A stretch of DNA of 64,000 nucleotides from Tetragonia tetragonoides (GCA_038025085.1 CM076144.1:44737001-44801000); one strand, 5' to 3'; counted from the first letter of the stretch, positions 1 to 13,300 are shown. The notes: a model not told the origin generated them from the letters alone. Translations and numbers: made by a program.

Positions 1-522
1 ACAAGAATCGGAATCGGATCCATTTGCCTAGTCCTGCTTCAGATTGTGCTGATTTAATACTGGAATTGGGTATTCAATACTTTTGCTTATCTTAAGCCTA
101 AATTAACCTAGACTAATTTATAATTAAAAAAGGAAAAATTGCTGAAAACTATCTCATTAAATCAATTTTTTTTTGCAATAACCACCCTATAAATATTTTC
201 GGTAAAATAACGACCTTTTATAAGGCTTCAAATTTTAGATTACCACCATAGGTCACTTTTTGACCAAATTTTGAAAAAATGACCGTTTTGCCTTGGGTCA
301 ATTTCTATTTTCAAACAAAAATCATCATAATACTAGGACAAAATAGTCATGTTTGTTCAACTTTTAGACGGAAAGTGGTTTGAGATACGCAGATTGTCCA
401 AAAAGAGTCAAATTTCCACAATCGTCTCCCTCATTTTGCAGGCAGACGAGACGAGACAACTGTAATAGAGCATTGCAAAAACACAGAGAAGAGAGAGAGA
501 AAATAAGAAGATTCAAGAAAAG
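1..522 (+). promoter_or_regulatory. Upstream region and 5' UTR of SPC3
   Basis: No gene is visible. Bases about 133-340 read like the arm of a transposon (repeated 'accacc' and 'tgacc' phrases, T-rich), but no partner arm was found. The purine-rich stretch just before the start codon (about 480-522, GAGAGAGAGA) looks like a 5' untranslated leader. No convincing TATA box was seen at the expected distance. Confidence 0.35.
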
Positions 523-3500
523 ATGCATTCATTTGGGTATAGAGCGAATGCACTGCTAACATTATCAGTGACAATATTAGCTATAATGTGCGTCATGGCT
601 TCTTTCTCCGACAATTTCAATTCCCCTTCTCCTACTGCCCACATTCAGGTCTTTCTTTTCTCTCTCCTCTCACCCTGGTTAATAATTCCTTCTTTTTTTC
701 TGTTTTTGTTTTTGTTATTGCTCATCTGATATGTGTATTTTAGCTTTTTTCCATAGGTGTTAAACATCCATAGGTTTCAGAAACTCTCTAATGGCAATGA
801 TGAGGTAATTTCTCCATCATAAACCCTTTTCCTCCTTTTTCTTTTTGGTGGGTATTTTGGTTTAATGATCAATTAGTATGTTAATTCCTGTTCTGACCCT
901 TTTATATTTTTTTTCACTAAATTTTTTGACAATTCTGCTACAATCAATTAGGGGTTGTTTGGTAGCCTATAATGGGACTTATTACTTGAGTATTCTCATT
1001 AATAGCTTGTTCTTATAATAAGTCATGTGATTATTGACTATTACATCTGTCTGGTGATGAAATGAGTACTGTCATTGTCCTCTACACAGTAGACTTGGCA
1101 TCATTTATGTTTGATGTGTCATGTAATATCAGTTGATTACTCAAATTTGATCAATTACTTCAAATGATTATATAGTGTATGTTAATCTGTAAACAGTCTT
1201 TAGTTTGAATTGATCTTGAGCCAAATGTAAAGGAAAAAACCAACTATGGGATTTGGAAGGATAATGACACTGTATTCATTATGTTTGGCAACCAAAATTT
1301 GCTGTCTTTGTTTCGTTGTGATCGAATTACTTGGTTGATAGCAATTGCTTAATGGATTGCTTTGCATTCTGATTTTTTTCTAACTAGCCTATTTGTTGGC
1401 TTTGGAAATTATAGTACACATTATGAATCCAATACAATGAAGGAATGGGATCGAAGTAGGTGTATGTGGTGTTGTTTGTAGGTTTTTATTATGGGAGTGC
1501 AATCTAGGTATTAGTTAGTCTTGTGATAGACTTGACAAACATGTGGGTCAAGTTGGGTTCGGTCAAATTAAAATCTGAAAAGTCAAAATTGAACTTAAAT
1601 GAAATGGACCTGCTGAAGGATGGCTGGTCAATGATGATGATCTAGTCATGGAGCGAAGTAATAGCAGGCTAAAGTGGGTCGCACTCACGCTATGGTACTT
1701 GGAAGCATTTCAGGAAAGGCGTTTTTTTAAATCAATTGGAGTCAGCGGGCTGGTTCAGTCATTCAAAGGGGGGTTGGCTTTGAGAGTGAGAGAGAGAGGG
1801 TAGGTATGGAATATTTTGCCAAGACGACACATGACAAACATGTTTCCTAAACATATTGAAACTGATATTATACGATTCACTACCCTAAATTATCCTTGAA
1901 AGTAAATATGCATATAGTAAATAGTAGTTTATACCCTATATATATCCAAAGACAAACAAGTTAATTCTAGTGATCTTCAAATTCCAGTTACGATGCCTTG
2001 TGTTTTGCATCATATGCTTTGGGCTAAGGGCTAAGGCGCAGTTGTAGGTTGACCTACATTATGGTTGCAAATACTGACTATGATCTTTGTGTGCCATTCC
2101 AGTAATTGCTAAAACAAACTTTATTTGATGCTTTAATGTGTCTCCTATATTTCACTATATGTTGATGAGGCTTTTGCTTCTACTCTCAGAATTCATTATA
2201 ACATGATAGTTTGTTGGTAATGTTGCTTGGATATTTTTGTTGGATAGTTTGTTGTGGTCGCTTTGTTCCAGGATGCAGATTCCACGTTGTTTCTATTGAT
2301 TTGACTCGTTAGATGCTTGGACCTTTGATTAATCTAGTTTTGTTAATTTTAGTTGATATTGCAACAAAAACAATTGCCTAGCATTAGAAGTTTTCTAAAG
2401 AGAAGGTGAGGTTATGCCTATTGGTGTTGATGTTCTGTTCCTATTTGATGACGTTAACAAGGTCTGGAACATGAAATATGTAATATGAAACTGCCATTGC
2501 ATGTTCTATTATTAAGTTCATTTCTTTGGGATATTATCCATATGGACCATATGATTCAGCTTATGCTTTTACTAGAACTAAATGTTGACTAAGCTTCTCT
2601 GTTGGGTGTTCATACTCCAGCTGATGTACTTGCATTTTCAATTATCTGTATTCTGTATCTTCAGGTGAGCCTGAGTCTGAACATTACAGCAGATTTGCAG
2701 TCGCTATTTACTTGGAATACAAAACAGGTATTCTGTGACTTTCCTGGCCTATTTTTGATTTTTTTATACATTTGTTAAAATGTCTGTGAGTTCTAATTGG
2801 CACCTATGAAGTACTATATGTGCAGAATTTAATTGCTAACATGGACATGTCGTCAAGACCAGCCACTTTCTAAATGTTTTGCATTTTCTTCGCTTAAAAA
2901 TGAAGTGGCCAAGTTTACACTTTACATATCATGTCAGAGTGTTGAGCATCCAACATGGGTACTTAAGGTAATAACCATAGACATTCAATGCAGCCAGCAT
3001 AGTTAGTGGCTCCCCATCTTCACGCTAGGGATCAACTGACACGAGGTTTTTGTAAATGAGTGCTTTTTTCCCTTAGTCTAAAGTCATATGCTACTTAGGT
3101 GTGGGTAATATGATTGGTTGGCAACTTGAAAGCCATGTGAATATGTGAGATTTATTGAAATCCTTGGACTGGTTAAAGAAAAAAATAAAGCAAAGAAATG
3201 ACAATATTCTCCACCCAGTCTTATGATAGGGGATGTAGCACAGAGGATACTGGTTGTAGAACAGAGGATATGGTGCCGGTCCATTGAATGGTTGATGCAG
3301 ACTAAAGAAATTCGCCTATGATGTGCTTAGTTAATTTTCAGCTACACCGGTACTTATCTTAAAGTAGGTATGGAAGACTGGAATTTGGTGCTTTGGTGTC
3401 TTTTCTTGTAGAAAGGCACCTGTGTCTATGTTTGTGTGCCTTGTTTGGCTGAATAATGTCATGTTGCATAGATCTGACTTTATTTGCAAGTCCATGGGCC

Positions 3501-6500
3501 CTTTCTGTGTGCACATGCATGCTTTTGTGTTGAATTGTGTATGATACAGAGTATGTTTCTGTACGTTAGAACTAGCCAAATTCATTATCTGAATTCTTCT
3601 GTAACTTGCCTCTGCAGTTGTTTGTGTTTGTGGCGGCAGAGTATGGAACCTCTAAAAACACACTGAATCAGGTAATCATTAGTACCTTATAATATGCTAG
3701 TTTCATGTTGGTGTTAATTATTGCCCTGTTAAATTCAAAGTGACCTGGAAGTTTTTATCCTTTCCCCGCCTCTTGAGGTATTAACTGGTGGGTCCGTATG
3801 TTTGAAAAGGATGGCTTTTCAGATGACAATTTTATCTTAACTGTAACCGAAAGAACATTACAACGTAGGAGGAGCAGTCAAAAAGAGAAACTAATAACAA
3901 ATAACCAGAATGACGTTGAACGTCAGTACTCAGTAAGGGGCGCCCCTCAAAAACCCAGCCGAATTGGCCCAAAGAGACGCCGAATACACCACACAACCCC
4001 ATACAAAATCAAATAGTAAAAATGTTGCAACGTACGAGGAATCCTCAAAAGGATACTAATTACAAATCAGGGGCACACCCTTAAATGCCCCAGCCGAATT
4101 GGCCCAAAGAGACGCCATACAAAACCAACTGGTATAAACGTCTGAAAAAATTCCAAGCATTCTGCTCCAACCGATACTCAAGAAAATGGCAACCAAAAAA
4201 AAAGCACATTGTCATAGTAAATTACCCTCCTTACTCTTCCCCAACCAAGATACGGAGCCTGCAAGTGCTTTACAAAATTAGCTGGACAAACAACAAACTC
4301 ACCCCTCATTCGAAGGAGCAAGAACGGATGTGAACAGGACTCTTCTGTTTTTCTTTTTTCTTTCTTTTTCTCTTTTGTTCAGTTTTGGGGTGGGCCTAGG
4401 GGGGTTGATAGAAACTACAGACGGCAACGCAACCCTAGCCTGTGTAAAAACTGCTGCCAATCCTTTAGACTCTTGACTTTTTGGAATGTTATTTCTTAAT
4501 AGAGTTTAATGTTACTTCGCATTTGGAGTTTGTTATCCTCAGTTCTTAATTTCTTCTTTTGCTTGGGTTTATGTTGTGATTATTGGGTTGTCATAGCCCA
4601 GGGTTGCTGTTTCTTGAAAACCCAGCTAGTGATAGGAATAGTGTGACCTGGATACGTTATAAATCTTTAGACATTTTGTACGTTGCGAGATGATTTCTTG
4701 AGCTACACTACCATCTATTTATTTCTAGACTCCTAACCTAACTCTATCCATTAGTTAGCGGTCCTTACTCTTCTTGGGGGGTTCCTTTGGCTTGATGAAT
4801 TCTCGAGCTACACTACGACCTATTTGGCATTCAAGGTTCTGGTTGTCCATTTTATTTCTGTTCTTTAAGTTGCAGATAAGTGTGTAGAAATAGGCATCAA
4901 GTGATCGAGGGTATTTTGTCACTTTCTTGTGGAGCATCCGAAAATGTAACTGTTTCTTCTGCTTAATCAGCTTCATGGATTGCACACGGACACATTAGCT
5001 AGTGATAGGAATAGTGTGACCTGGATACGTTATAAATCTTTAGACATTTTGTACGTTGCGAGATGATTTCTTGAGCTACACTACCATCTATTTATTTCTA
5101 GACTCCTAACCTAACTCTATCCATTAGTTAGCTGTTCTTACTCTTCTTGGGGGGTTTCTTTGGCTTGATGAATTCTCGAGCTACACTACGACCTATTTGG
5201 CATTCAAGGTTCTGGTTGTCCGTTTTATTTCTGTTCTTTAAGTTGCAGATAAGTGTGTAGAAATAGGCATCAAGTGATCGAGGGTATTTTGTCACTTTCT
5301 TGTGGAGCATCCGAAAATGTAACTGTTTCTTCTGCTTAATCAGCTTCATGGATTGCACATGGACACATTAGCTGTATAAATTCATTTGCGAATCTCAAAA
5401 GTATCTCTACATGCTGTCATGACTCACAGATGTTTGTAATGCTCCAATACCAAATAAATATGTAGGAACTCGAAATAGTTAGCCTATAAGCATTGCTGAA
5501 ATAAAGATAAGACCAATCAACAATTGCGAAGCCAACTTGTTTTCGACCTCTGAGATCTATTCCAGAGGTCCTAGGTTCGAGTCCCCTCAGGGCCACTGAT
5601 GGTTTTCCTGGTCGTTAACTTCAGACCCCTAGATTAGTCAAGCAAAGCTTAGATAACCATGTTATCTAAAATAATAATAATAAAATCTGCAAACTAGATT
5701 GCAAATTGCTGCAATCAAAGTTGTAGATATATTTGTCCTTGTATATGCAGACTGCAGTGGTGTGTGGTGAGAGGGAGTTTTATCAAGCCTTGCCAAAATA
5801 ATGACATTTAAAATGAAGGTTAATAGAGGGTTTGAAAGGTGAAAAGAGTAATATATGAGCTGGTGTGTCGTGTGCAGTGTGCCATGAAGATTTCTAGCTG
5901 CCATTATATTTGGGTCACTAGAGGGACCAGAATTTCGGAAACAGCCTCTCTACTAGGCGACTAGTCAGGGGTAAGGTTGCGTACATCTGAACCTCCCCAG
6001 ACCTCGCCCTCCGCGGGATACCTACTGGGCGGTTGTGGTAGAGGGACCAGAAACCCCCCAGCCCAACCAACCCCCAACCATATTGGTAATTTGGTAAATA
6101 CTGATTTGGCCCAGCTCAAATTAATGACCATCCCACATACCCAACCCTGGGAGCTGCTTGTAAGCAAGTTTTAATGCCATTGAGCTATCAGTTCTTTGGT
6201 GCCATTCATAAATATGTTATTAGTTGGCAAATGCACTCTTCCCTTCTTCTCAAGGTAATTGGATATGGAACTAGGAAGGGTGGGAAAGTGAACATTCTTT
6301 TGTGTTTTTTTTTTGGGGGGGGGGGGGGTGTGTGTGAAACGAATGTTAAGAGGCACTGTTGATCCTGATCTCTAAATGACTATATCAGACATGTGATATA
6401 AAAGTGGTGTGACTCATTGCGCGGGCTGGATAGGCCCTTTTGCACTTTGTAATGCCAATTTATTTGTTGTAATAAATATTTTAGCTATAGTTGATTTGTT

Positions 6501-6931
6501 ATAAAATTCTGTTACAGCTTTCACTTTGGGATGCTATAGTACCATTGCAAGAACAAGCATATATTTCGACTCGCATCACAAACAAATACAGATTTACTGA
6601 CCAGGTCAGCATTCACAAGCTTAACGTCTCTGTTTTCAGGTGGCTTCGTACATATTTCTTCTTAGTCGCCTCTTTACTTACTACTCTTCCCCTGCCATCA
6701 TCATTCTGAAAGATTTAGACACTTCTGTGCACACTACATAGCTGAAAAGTTTTTACTTTAGCAACTAGTAGATTGATAACGCTAGAACTGCTGTTTCTAT
6801 TCCAGGGTAGCAACCTGCGAGGCAAGGAGTTCAACTTGACATTGCACTGGCATGTCATGCCTAAGACGGGAAAGATGTTTGCTGACAAAATAGTAATGAC
6901 AGGGTACCGCTTGCCAGAAGAATACAGATGA
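523..6931 (+). CDS. SPC3: Signal peptidase complex subunit 3 (SPC22/23-type), six exons
   Basis: Accessory subunit of the ER signal peptidase complex, which removes signal peptides from secretory proteins. Exons by GT-AG sites and continuous frame: 523-648, 757-804, 2665-2727, 3618-3671, 6518-6604, 6806-6931. All six are multiples of three, so every intron is phase 0, and together they give 167 residues, the usual plant length. The N-terminus ([12 protein letters not shown]) is the family's, followed by one membrane helix at about residues 10-29. The lumenal part carries [23 protein letters not shown], a putative N-glycosylation site (NIT), and the C-terminal [15 protein letters not shown] and TGYRLPEEY blocks. 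The first ATG is chosen because it matches the family N-terminus. Introns 2 (1.86 kb) and 4 (2.85 kb) are large; the latter holds repeats. No break is visible; the gene looks functional. Confidence 0.95.
3850..4130. repeat. Degenerate direct repeat inside SPC3 intron 4
   Basis: Two related units lie in tandem. Each has a 'caacgta-gagga' start, 'actaat-acaaat', then an identical 26-bp block (cagccgaattggcccaaaga plus gacgcc) at about 3957 and 4090. The blocks are 133 bp apart. It looks like old transposon-derived sequence; the short reading frames across it match no protein I know. Confidence 0.45.
4624..5369. repeat. 373-bp tandem duplication in SPC3 intron 4
   Basis: Copy 1 is 4624-4996, copy 2 is 4997-5369, period 373, joined head to tail at AGCT. 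The copies differ at only a handful of bases (for example near 4761/5134 and 4855/5228), so the duplication is recent. Each copy keeps the same minus-strand 76-residue frame open (4755-4985 and 5128-5358), with a few amino-acid differences; I do not recognise that peptide. The repeat is inside an intron and so should not change the SPC3 protein. Confidence 0.9.
5525..5690 (+). mobile_element. tRNA-type SINE fragment (B box visible)
   Basis: An RNA polymerase III B-box-like sequence (AGGTTCGAGTCCCC, 5573-5586) is followed by a body and an A-rich simple-repeat tail (AATAATAATAATAAAA, about 5671-5686). I see no clear A box, so the 5' end is either missing or diverged. It lies in SPC3 intron 4. 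Confidence 0.5.
5915..6045 (+). mobile_element. SINE 3' part with Angio-domain-like sequence
   Basis: The string 'ggaaacagcctctct' followed by 'ggggtaaggttgcgtaca' and a 'ctccccagacc-cgc-gggatac-tactgggcggttgt' block is the conserved 3' domain shared by many angiosperm SINE families. A short repeat of 'agagggaccagaa' lies on both sides (about 5919 and 6040) and could be an imperfect target-site duplication. It sits in SPC3 intron 4 in sense orientation. Confidence 0.6.
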
Positions 6932-7980
6932 TTCAAGCGATCGTTTGTTTAAGTTACTCTGGTACTTAGTACTAACTTTCTGGTAATAGATGATCAATAC
7001 ATAATTCATGTGACTTGAGAAAGTCGAAATGGTACCTTTGGCATACTGAGGATGAGTGAATGAAGGACTGAATATGGTTCAAGACAAAAGAACATGAAAA
7101 TCTTAGATTACAACACTCTTTTAAGATTCTTAGGCTTCTCGTTTAATACATTTGGGTTTTTTGTTGTGTTGGTGACTTAGTCTTCTCGTTTAATACATTT
7201 GGGTTTTTTGTTGTGTTGGTGACTTAGTGAGCGTCGTAGAGTACAGGATGTTTTCGGTGTTTGTTGATGAGTGCTATTGAATACGGATGTGTAACAGCCA
7301 CGTGGACGGGCCCGGCAAACGGACTTTGGCTGGGGTAATGTCCCAAGCCAAATAAATTTACACAAATATCTTGTCCATACCTGTCCATTAGATGGCGGGT
7401 CGCCCATGATCAGCTCTAGTGAACTTACAAAGAATCTTTGATTGATTTGTGAGAAGCACTCTATTGTGTGGTGGTCCTGGGCCTACGCTATGGAGTATGT
7501 GGCCTATAGGCTATATCGACTTTTACAAACGAGGATCATGTTGATGATGTGTTATCTGATCACTGTGTAGCCTCACATAAGTGTCAATCACTGATGCTGA
7601 TTTTAGCATTATTGAACTCCATCTTCCTCCAATCAATTAATCTGGTGTGGAGCAACCACAAAATTCCAATTCTGTCAATTCAAACAATCTTGTAATAGGA
7701 TTATTAACGTAACTCATTGATATAATATATGGGTTACAATAATAGAATACATACGAAAATAAAGTAAGCAAATTTTATTACGAACTTGATTCATACAATG
7801 ACCACCCTTTTCAGGTCAAGAAGTCACTCATTTGAGGGCGAGTCTATACAACGGAGTCATTGGCTCACAACTTTCGACTTTCAGAACATGTAGGAATCAA
7901 CTTCACAAAAGATTTAGGACTCGTTCAATTAACCTGGAAAAAAGCTAACTAACGATTTAAAACTCGTTCAAACACATTTA
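6932..7980. other. SPC3 3' flank, no further gene
   Basis: This holds the SPC3 3' UTR (end not defined; an AATAAA lies at 7351) and then ordinary AT-rich sequence. The only structure is an exact 47-bp tandem repeat at 7135-7228. No coding region beyond shadow frames was found. Confidence 0.5.
7135..7228. repeat. 47-bp tandem repeat, two identical copies
   Basis: Copies at 7135-7181 and 7182-7228 both start CTTCTCGTTTAATACA and end GGTGACTTAGT. I see no differences, which suggests a recent local duplication (or an assembly artefact) just downstream of SPC3. Confidence 0.9.
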
Positions 7981-8169
7981 TGTCCCGTTTGACTTACCGT
8001 TTACCAACTTCTCATTCTCCTCCCAAATTTATTCTTGCGTACCCCCTTTTTATCCACTCCCCCTCAATTTCTAACTTCTAAGAATTTGAAATAAAGCTAC
8101 AATTGAAATTGAAGGAGAAGTTACAAATTGTAGTTTCTCCTTCTCCTTCCACTTCTACTATTATTGTAA

Positions 8170-8817
8170 GGGTAAATTACATTGAGGTATACCGAGGTTT
8201 GGCGAAATTGCAGAGAGGTATACCCACGTTTGACTAAATACACTGAGTTATACTCCCTGACCACTTTTTGACCGTTGACCAAAGTCAAACTATTTTTGGA
8301 CATAAATACTCCTAGTATACCTCATTGAAAGTGTATAGAAAAAATTATTGTCCAATAATTTTCCACTCACTTTGCATTGCATTCTCGTATATCTTTTGCT
8401 GATTGTGTCAATATCGTGCTAAAATTTGTAACCAAGATCGACATATAATTGGCATCAAACTCTCATAACTTTAGATCAATAACATTTTTTTCAGTGCAGA
8501 CACAAGATTAGACTTATGTCAATTTTGCATGATGAGAGAATTGTTTAAATCGTGTCACGATATATATTAATTTATGGTGCAGTTCTCTCAAAATCAAAAA
8601 ATAAATAAAAAGAAAAAAGGTGATAAATCATTGCACAATAATTTTTTTGTAAACACTTTCAATGAGGTATACTAGGGGTATTTATGTCAAAAATTATTTT
8701 GACTTTTGTCAACTGTCAAAAAGTGGTCAGGAAGTATACTTCAGTTTATTTAGTCAAACGTGGATATACCTCTCTGTAGTTTTGCCAAACCTCAGTATAC
8801 CTCAATGTAATTTACCC
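8170..8817. mobile_element. Mutator-type long-TIR MITE
   Basis: Ends are GGGTAAATTACATTGAGGTA and its inverse; the terminal inverted repeats run about 180 bp (8170-8345 against 8640-8817). The flanking 9 bp are TTATTGTAA (8161-8169) and TTATTTTAA (8818-8826), an 8-of-9 target duplication, the length typical of Mutator-like elements. The 300-bp middle has no reading frame of note, so it is non-autonomous. Confidence 0.85.
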
Positions 8818-8979
8818 TTATTTTAACTTTTTTGTTTATCCTTTTAACTCTCTATCCTCTAAACTTTACTATTAGTTCTACCTAGTTTCCTAACTTAGAC
8901 AGAAGTAGGAAGAGAGATTTTGATTATTAATAAAGAGGGGACGCACGATAAGAATTTCTCTCTACAAGTGCATGTTTAA

Positions 8980-10332
8980 GTGGGTTTGACTAAACTGCAC
9001 CGGCTCACCATGACTCGCATTGGTGGCCGTTGGAGACACCACCAAGAGACTTCTGCACCTCCAGGAGGTACGGCTATGACAGTGACGCTGGCCTCCGGAG
9101 CTACACAAACTCTTCCCCCTCTACAGTCTGGTAACTGGATTCCAGGAGATATAATCTACAAAGATGGTCACGTCTCTAATGACCCGTCGGAAGAAGAAAA
9201 TCCGTTGAATGAGGTTTCTCATGTTGCTCGAAAACTCACTTTTTCGGATTCCTCAGCACAACCCACACCAGAAATTCCTCACAGAACTGAAATCCCTGTG
9301 AATCACGAAGATAATAGAGCGATGAAAAATGGTTTATTACTTGGTTATATACCTCCGGTGATGAAGGGCGATTCCATGGTGGTCAAGCTCCACCCACACA
9401 CCCTTAAGCAACAGGCCGACCTGCACTCATTGAGTATGTTCTTGGTGATTCCCCTGAATTTAAGGACATGTTGCAGTTTGTTCAACGTGTTTGGCATTTT
9501 GTTGAACAACCTAGGGTTTATCTACACTCTGATGGGTATTTCATGTTTAAGTTTAAATCCATTTCTGATAAGGATACAATATTGAAATCTGATCCATTTT
9601 ATTTCAATAATCAACCTGTAATACTCAAACTCTGGGAAATGGATTATAAATTTGACAAAAATCTCATCCGTATTATTCGATTGTGGGTTAAATTCCATAA
9701 TCTGCCTGTGTACTACTGGGAAGTGGAGAATTTAAGTAGAGTTGCTAGTTTTGTGGGCAAGCCATTGCATACAGATGCCTTAACTGCGACACAGGAGAGA
9801 ATTGCTTATGCTAGGATTCTTATTGAGGTTGATGCCTCAAAACCCCTTCCAGATAAGATGCCTATTGAAAAACCAGATGGCTCTGTGTTCTTACAATCTA
9901 TTAACTATGATTGGAGACCAAAATTCTGCACTGACTACGCAAAATTTGGGCATGTTACTGGAGACTGTTTTACTCACCCTGCAGTTGCACCAGGAGGTGA
10001 GAAAAGGCCTAAAAAAAAAAATTGTCCAGCAGCAAACCAGGCACCAGGTCTGGAGGGAGAAAAACACAACAGCAAATGAAGAACCCACACAACATCCCCC
10101 AGAACCTGTTATTGCAGGCCCTGTTACTCAACTTATTGACAAGGGAAAACAGATAGTGATTTTCCATGGCTCTACTTCTCACACTGAGCCTCATGAGGAC
10201 ACTATCCCACCTAAAGATAATCAGATTTTATTGCACAACAGTTATGAAATTTTTGAAACATATAGTGAAAATGTCAAAGAGCTGCAAGCACAGGGTACTT
10301 ACCCTGATATTCACCAGCAAAACCCTCTATGA
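8980..10332 (+). pseudogene. LINE ORF1, DUF4283/zinc-knuckle gag-like protein (broken)
   Basis: ORF1 protein binds element RNA. A poorly conserved N-terminal part (from 8980) is followed, after a frameshift near 9425, by a DUF4283-type region (9468 on: FVQRVWHF, GYFMFKFKS, PVILKLWEMDYKFDK, LWVKFHNLPVYYW) and a CCHC-knuckle relic (KFCTDYAKFGHVTGDC, about 9928-9968) whose second cysteine is tyrosine. A run of ten A at about 10012-10021 causes a second frame change. The frame then stays open to a TGA at 10330-10332 that overlaps the ORF2 start (ATGA). Family assignment rests on domain order and wording. Confidence 0.75.
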
Positions 10333-13300
10333 TTCTTGTTAGCTGGAATGTTAGAGGGCTTAACAAGCCCCATAAGCAAAAGGAAGTGAGGTCCTTTTTG
10401 CTTAAGAATAAAGTGACATTATTTGGGTGTCTTGAAACTCATGTAAAGAAAGAGAAAGTAAAAAAAGTTGTTGATTTCATTGCTAAAGAGTGGAATTTTG
10501 CTAGCAATCACTCTCATGCTTATAATGACATAATCCTGGTTCTCTGGCAAGCTCAATGTCTCTCTCTAGATGTGATATCTACACATAGTCAGTTTGTTCT
10601 GTGTAAAGTTGTTGATTTACAAACTGACTTTCAAGCTCATATTGGGATTATTTATAGGCTTAACACAACTGCTGGAAGAATGGATCTTTGGGATAAGCTG
10701 CAGCAACAGGTTGATCTCTCCTTCCCTTGGATTCTTATTGGGGATTATACCACTCTTTTATCAGTTGAGGACAAGAAAAATGGTGCTCCAGTCCATGTTC
10801 ATGAAACCAAAGACTTTTAGAATTTCATCGATACTATGGGTTTACAGCAAGTTTTTTTTAAAAAAAGGATGGACATATTCTTGGTGCAATAAGCATGAAG
10901 CTCGAGTTAGAATATATAGTCATATTGATTGGGCATTAGGTAACAGTGTTTGGAAGCAGCAATTTGGTGCTTTGGAGGTTGATTATCTTAACCCTCGTAT
11001 TTCAGACCATACACCATTGTACTTATCTACTGAATGTACCATCTTTCATGGTCATAAGCCTTTTAGACTAATAAATGTGATGCTAAAACAACAGGCTTTT
11101 TCTGCAATTGTGCATAGTGTGTGGCAGGAAGAAATTCCTGGTTTTGCCATGTTTCAAGTTCGGCAAAAACTTAGCAAAATTGCAAAGTTGGTCTCTGGAA
11201 TACAGAGAGATATGAACAAAGTGGATCAAAGACTTATTGAGGCTCAAGTTAAACTTAAAGATGTGCAGAACAGCTTGAAGCATGATTTACTCAACCCTCA
11301 ACTTGTTAATCTTGATAAACAGCTCTGTCAAGATATTGAAAAGTGGTCAAATATTCAAGAAAAAATTGCAAGGCAAAAATCTCGTGCAACTTGGATCCGT
11401 GAGTGGGATCAAAATACCAGATACTTTCATGCACAATTAAAAGCTAGGAGAGCTACCAATAATTGTTTCCATTTATACTGAAGATGGAACAAAAATCACC
11501 TCTCCCCAAGGTATACAGCAAGAATTCCTGAATTTCTTTCAGAATCTCATGGAGGCTTCAGCAACTCAGCTCCCTGCTATTAATCTTGATATTGTTAAAG
11601 ATGGACCAGCTCTTACTCTGCTGCACCATCAACAACTTATAGCTACAGTTCAGGATGATGAGATCATTCAGGCTCTGAAAGAGCTTCCTTCTGACAAGGC
11701 GCCATGTAAAGATGGATTTCCTGTTGAATTCTTCAATGAATATTGGTCTGTTATCAAATGTGATATCATTCATGTTGTAAAAGATTTTTTTTTGAATGGT
11801 AAAATGTTGAAAGCCATTAACTGTACTACAATTACCCTGGTCCCTAAAGTCAACAAGCCTACTTTTGTCAAAGAATACAGACCCATAGCCTGCTGCTCTA
11901 CCCTTTATAAAATTATTGGTAAAATCCTTACCAACAGATTGAAGAAAGTTGTTGATATTATTGTGGGTCCTGCTCAGTCAGCATGAAGGCAGGAATATTC
12001 TTGACAATGTAATCCTCAGTCATGAACTGATTAAAGGGTACCCTAGGAAGGGGATTTCTTCTAGATGCATGCTAAATGTGGATTTGAGGAAAGCCTATGA
12101 TTCCATTAAATGGGGATTCCTCAAAATGGTCCTTCTTGAATTTGGTTTTCCATACAGATTTGTTCTATGGGTTATGAGCTGTGTTACAAGTGTCAGTTAC
12201 TCCATATTGCTTAATGGTGGTCTAACTCCTATTTGTGCTGCAAAGAAGGGTCTCAGACAAGGAGACCCGATGTTCCCTCTACTTTTTGTCCTTGCTATGG
12301 AATACCTCAATAGATCCCTCAAGCAGCTAAAGAAGAATCCAGATTTTAACTTCCATCCGAAGTGTAGGAAACTTGATATCATTCATGTATGCTTTGTTGA
12401 TGATTTGTTATTATTTTGTAGAGGGGATAGAATTTCCGTTAAGCTCCTTTTTGAAACTTTTGAACATTTCTCAAGTGTGTCAGGGCTGAAAGCAAATGTT
12501 GAAAAATCTGCTATTTACATTGTTGAAGTTCCTGAGTTTGAAAAGAAACAGATTGTAGAGGACATTGGATTTATTTTGGGTGAACTCGCCTTCAAGTACC
12601 TTGGTGTTCCGCTCTCTTCTAAAAAATTAACTGTTATACAATGCAAGCCTCTTGTTGATAAGATAGTAGCTCGGGTGAATTGTTGGACAGCCATGTTCTT
12701 GTCTTATGGAGGAAGGCTACAGTTGATCAATAGTGTTATATTTGGACTCCAGACTTATTGGTCCCAAATATTTTTATTGCCAAAAAAGGTCATTAAAGTG
12801 ATTGTTGCAACCTTCCACTTTAAAGAAAAGTCTTGTTGCCTGGGATAAGATTTGTACCCCACTTTTGGCTGGTGGCCTAAATGTCCTTGATATTTACATA
12901 TGGAATCAAGCTGCTCTTTGCAAGCTCTTGTGGGTTATAACTCAGAAAAAGGATCGCTTATGGATTTTATGGATTCATACATACTATCTAAAACATGCAA
13001 GTGTGCTGGATACTCAAATACCAGCACAAGCCAGTTGGCTGGTGAGGAAAATCATTGAAAACGGGAAGTGGCTGGGAAATATTAACAGTGCACAGTAGCA
13101 ACTTAATTCATTTGCACAGCAGGGTAAGTTTTTTTTATCAAGAGAGCTTATATTTTCCTGATTGGTGCCTCTCCTACTTTATCCTGGAAGAGACTAATTC
13201 TAACGTCAGAGTTGTTGCCAAGACATAAGTTTATTCTTTGGCTAGCTCTCATGGGCGACTGAACACTGTTGTGAGATGTGTTGTATGGGGATTGCATGTA

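Noticed and set aside
6171..6362. Frames with poly-Pro or poly-Gly runs
   Set aside because: They cross a poly-G run (about 6313-6328) inside SPC3 intron 4 and match no family.
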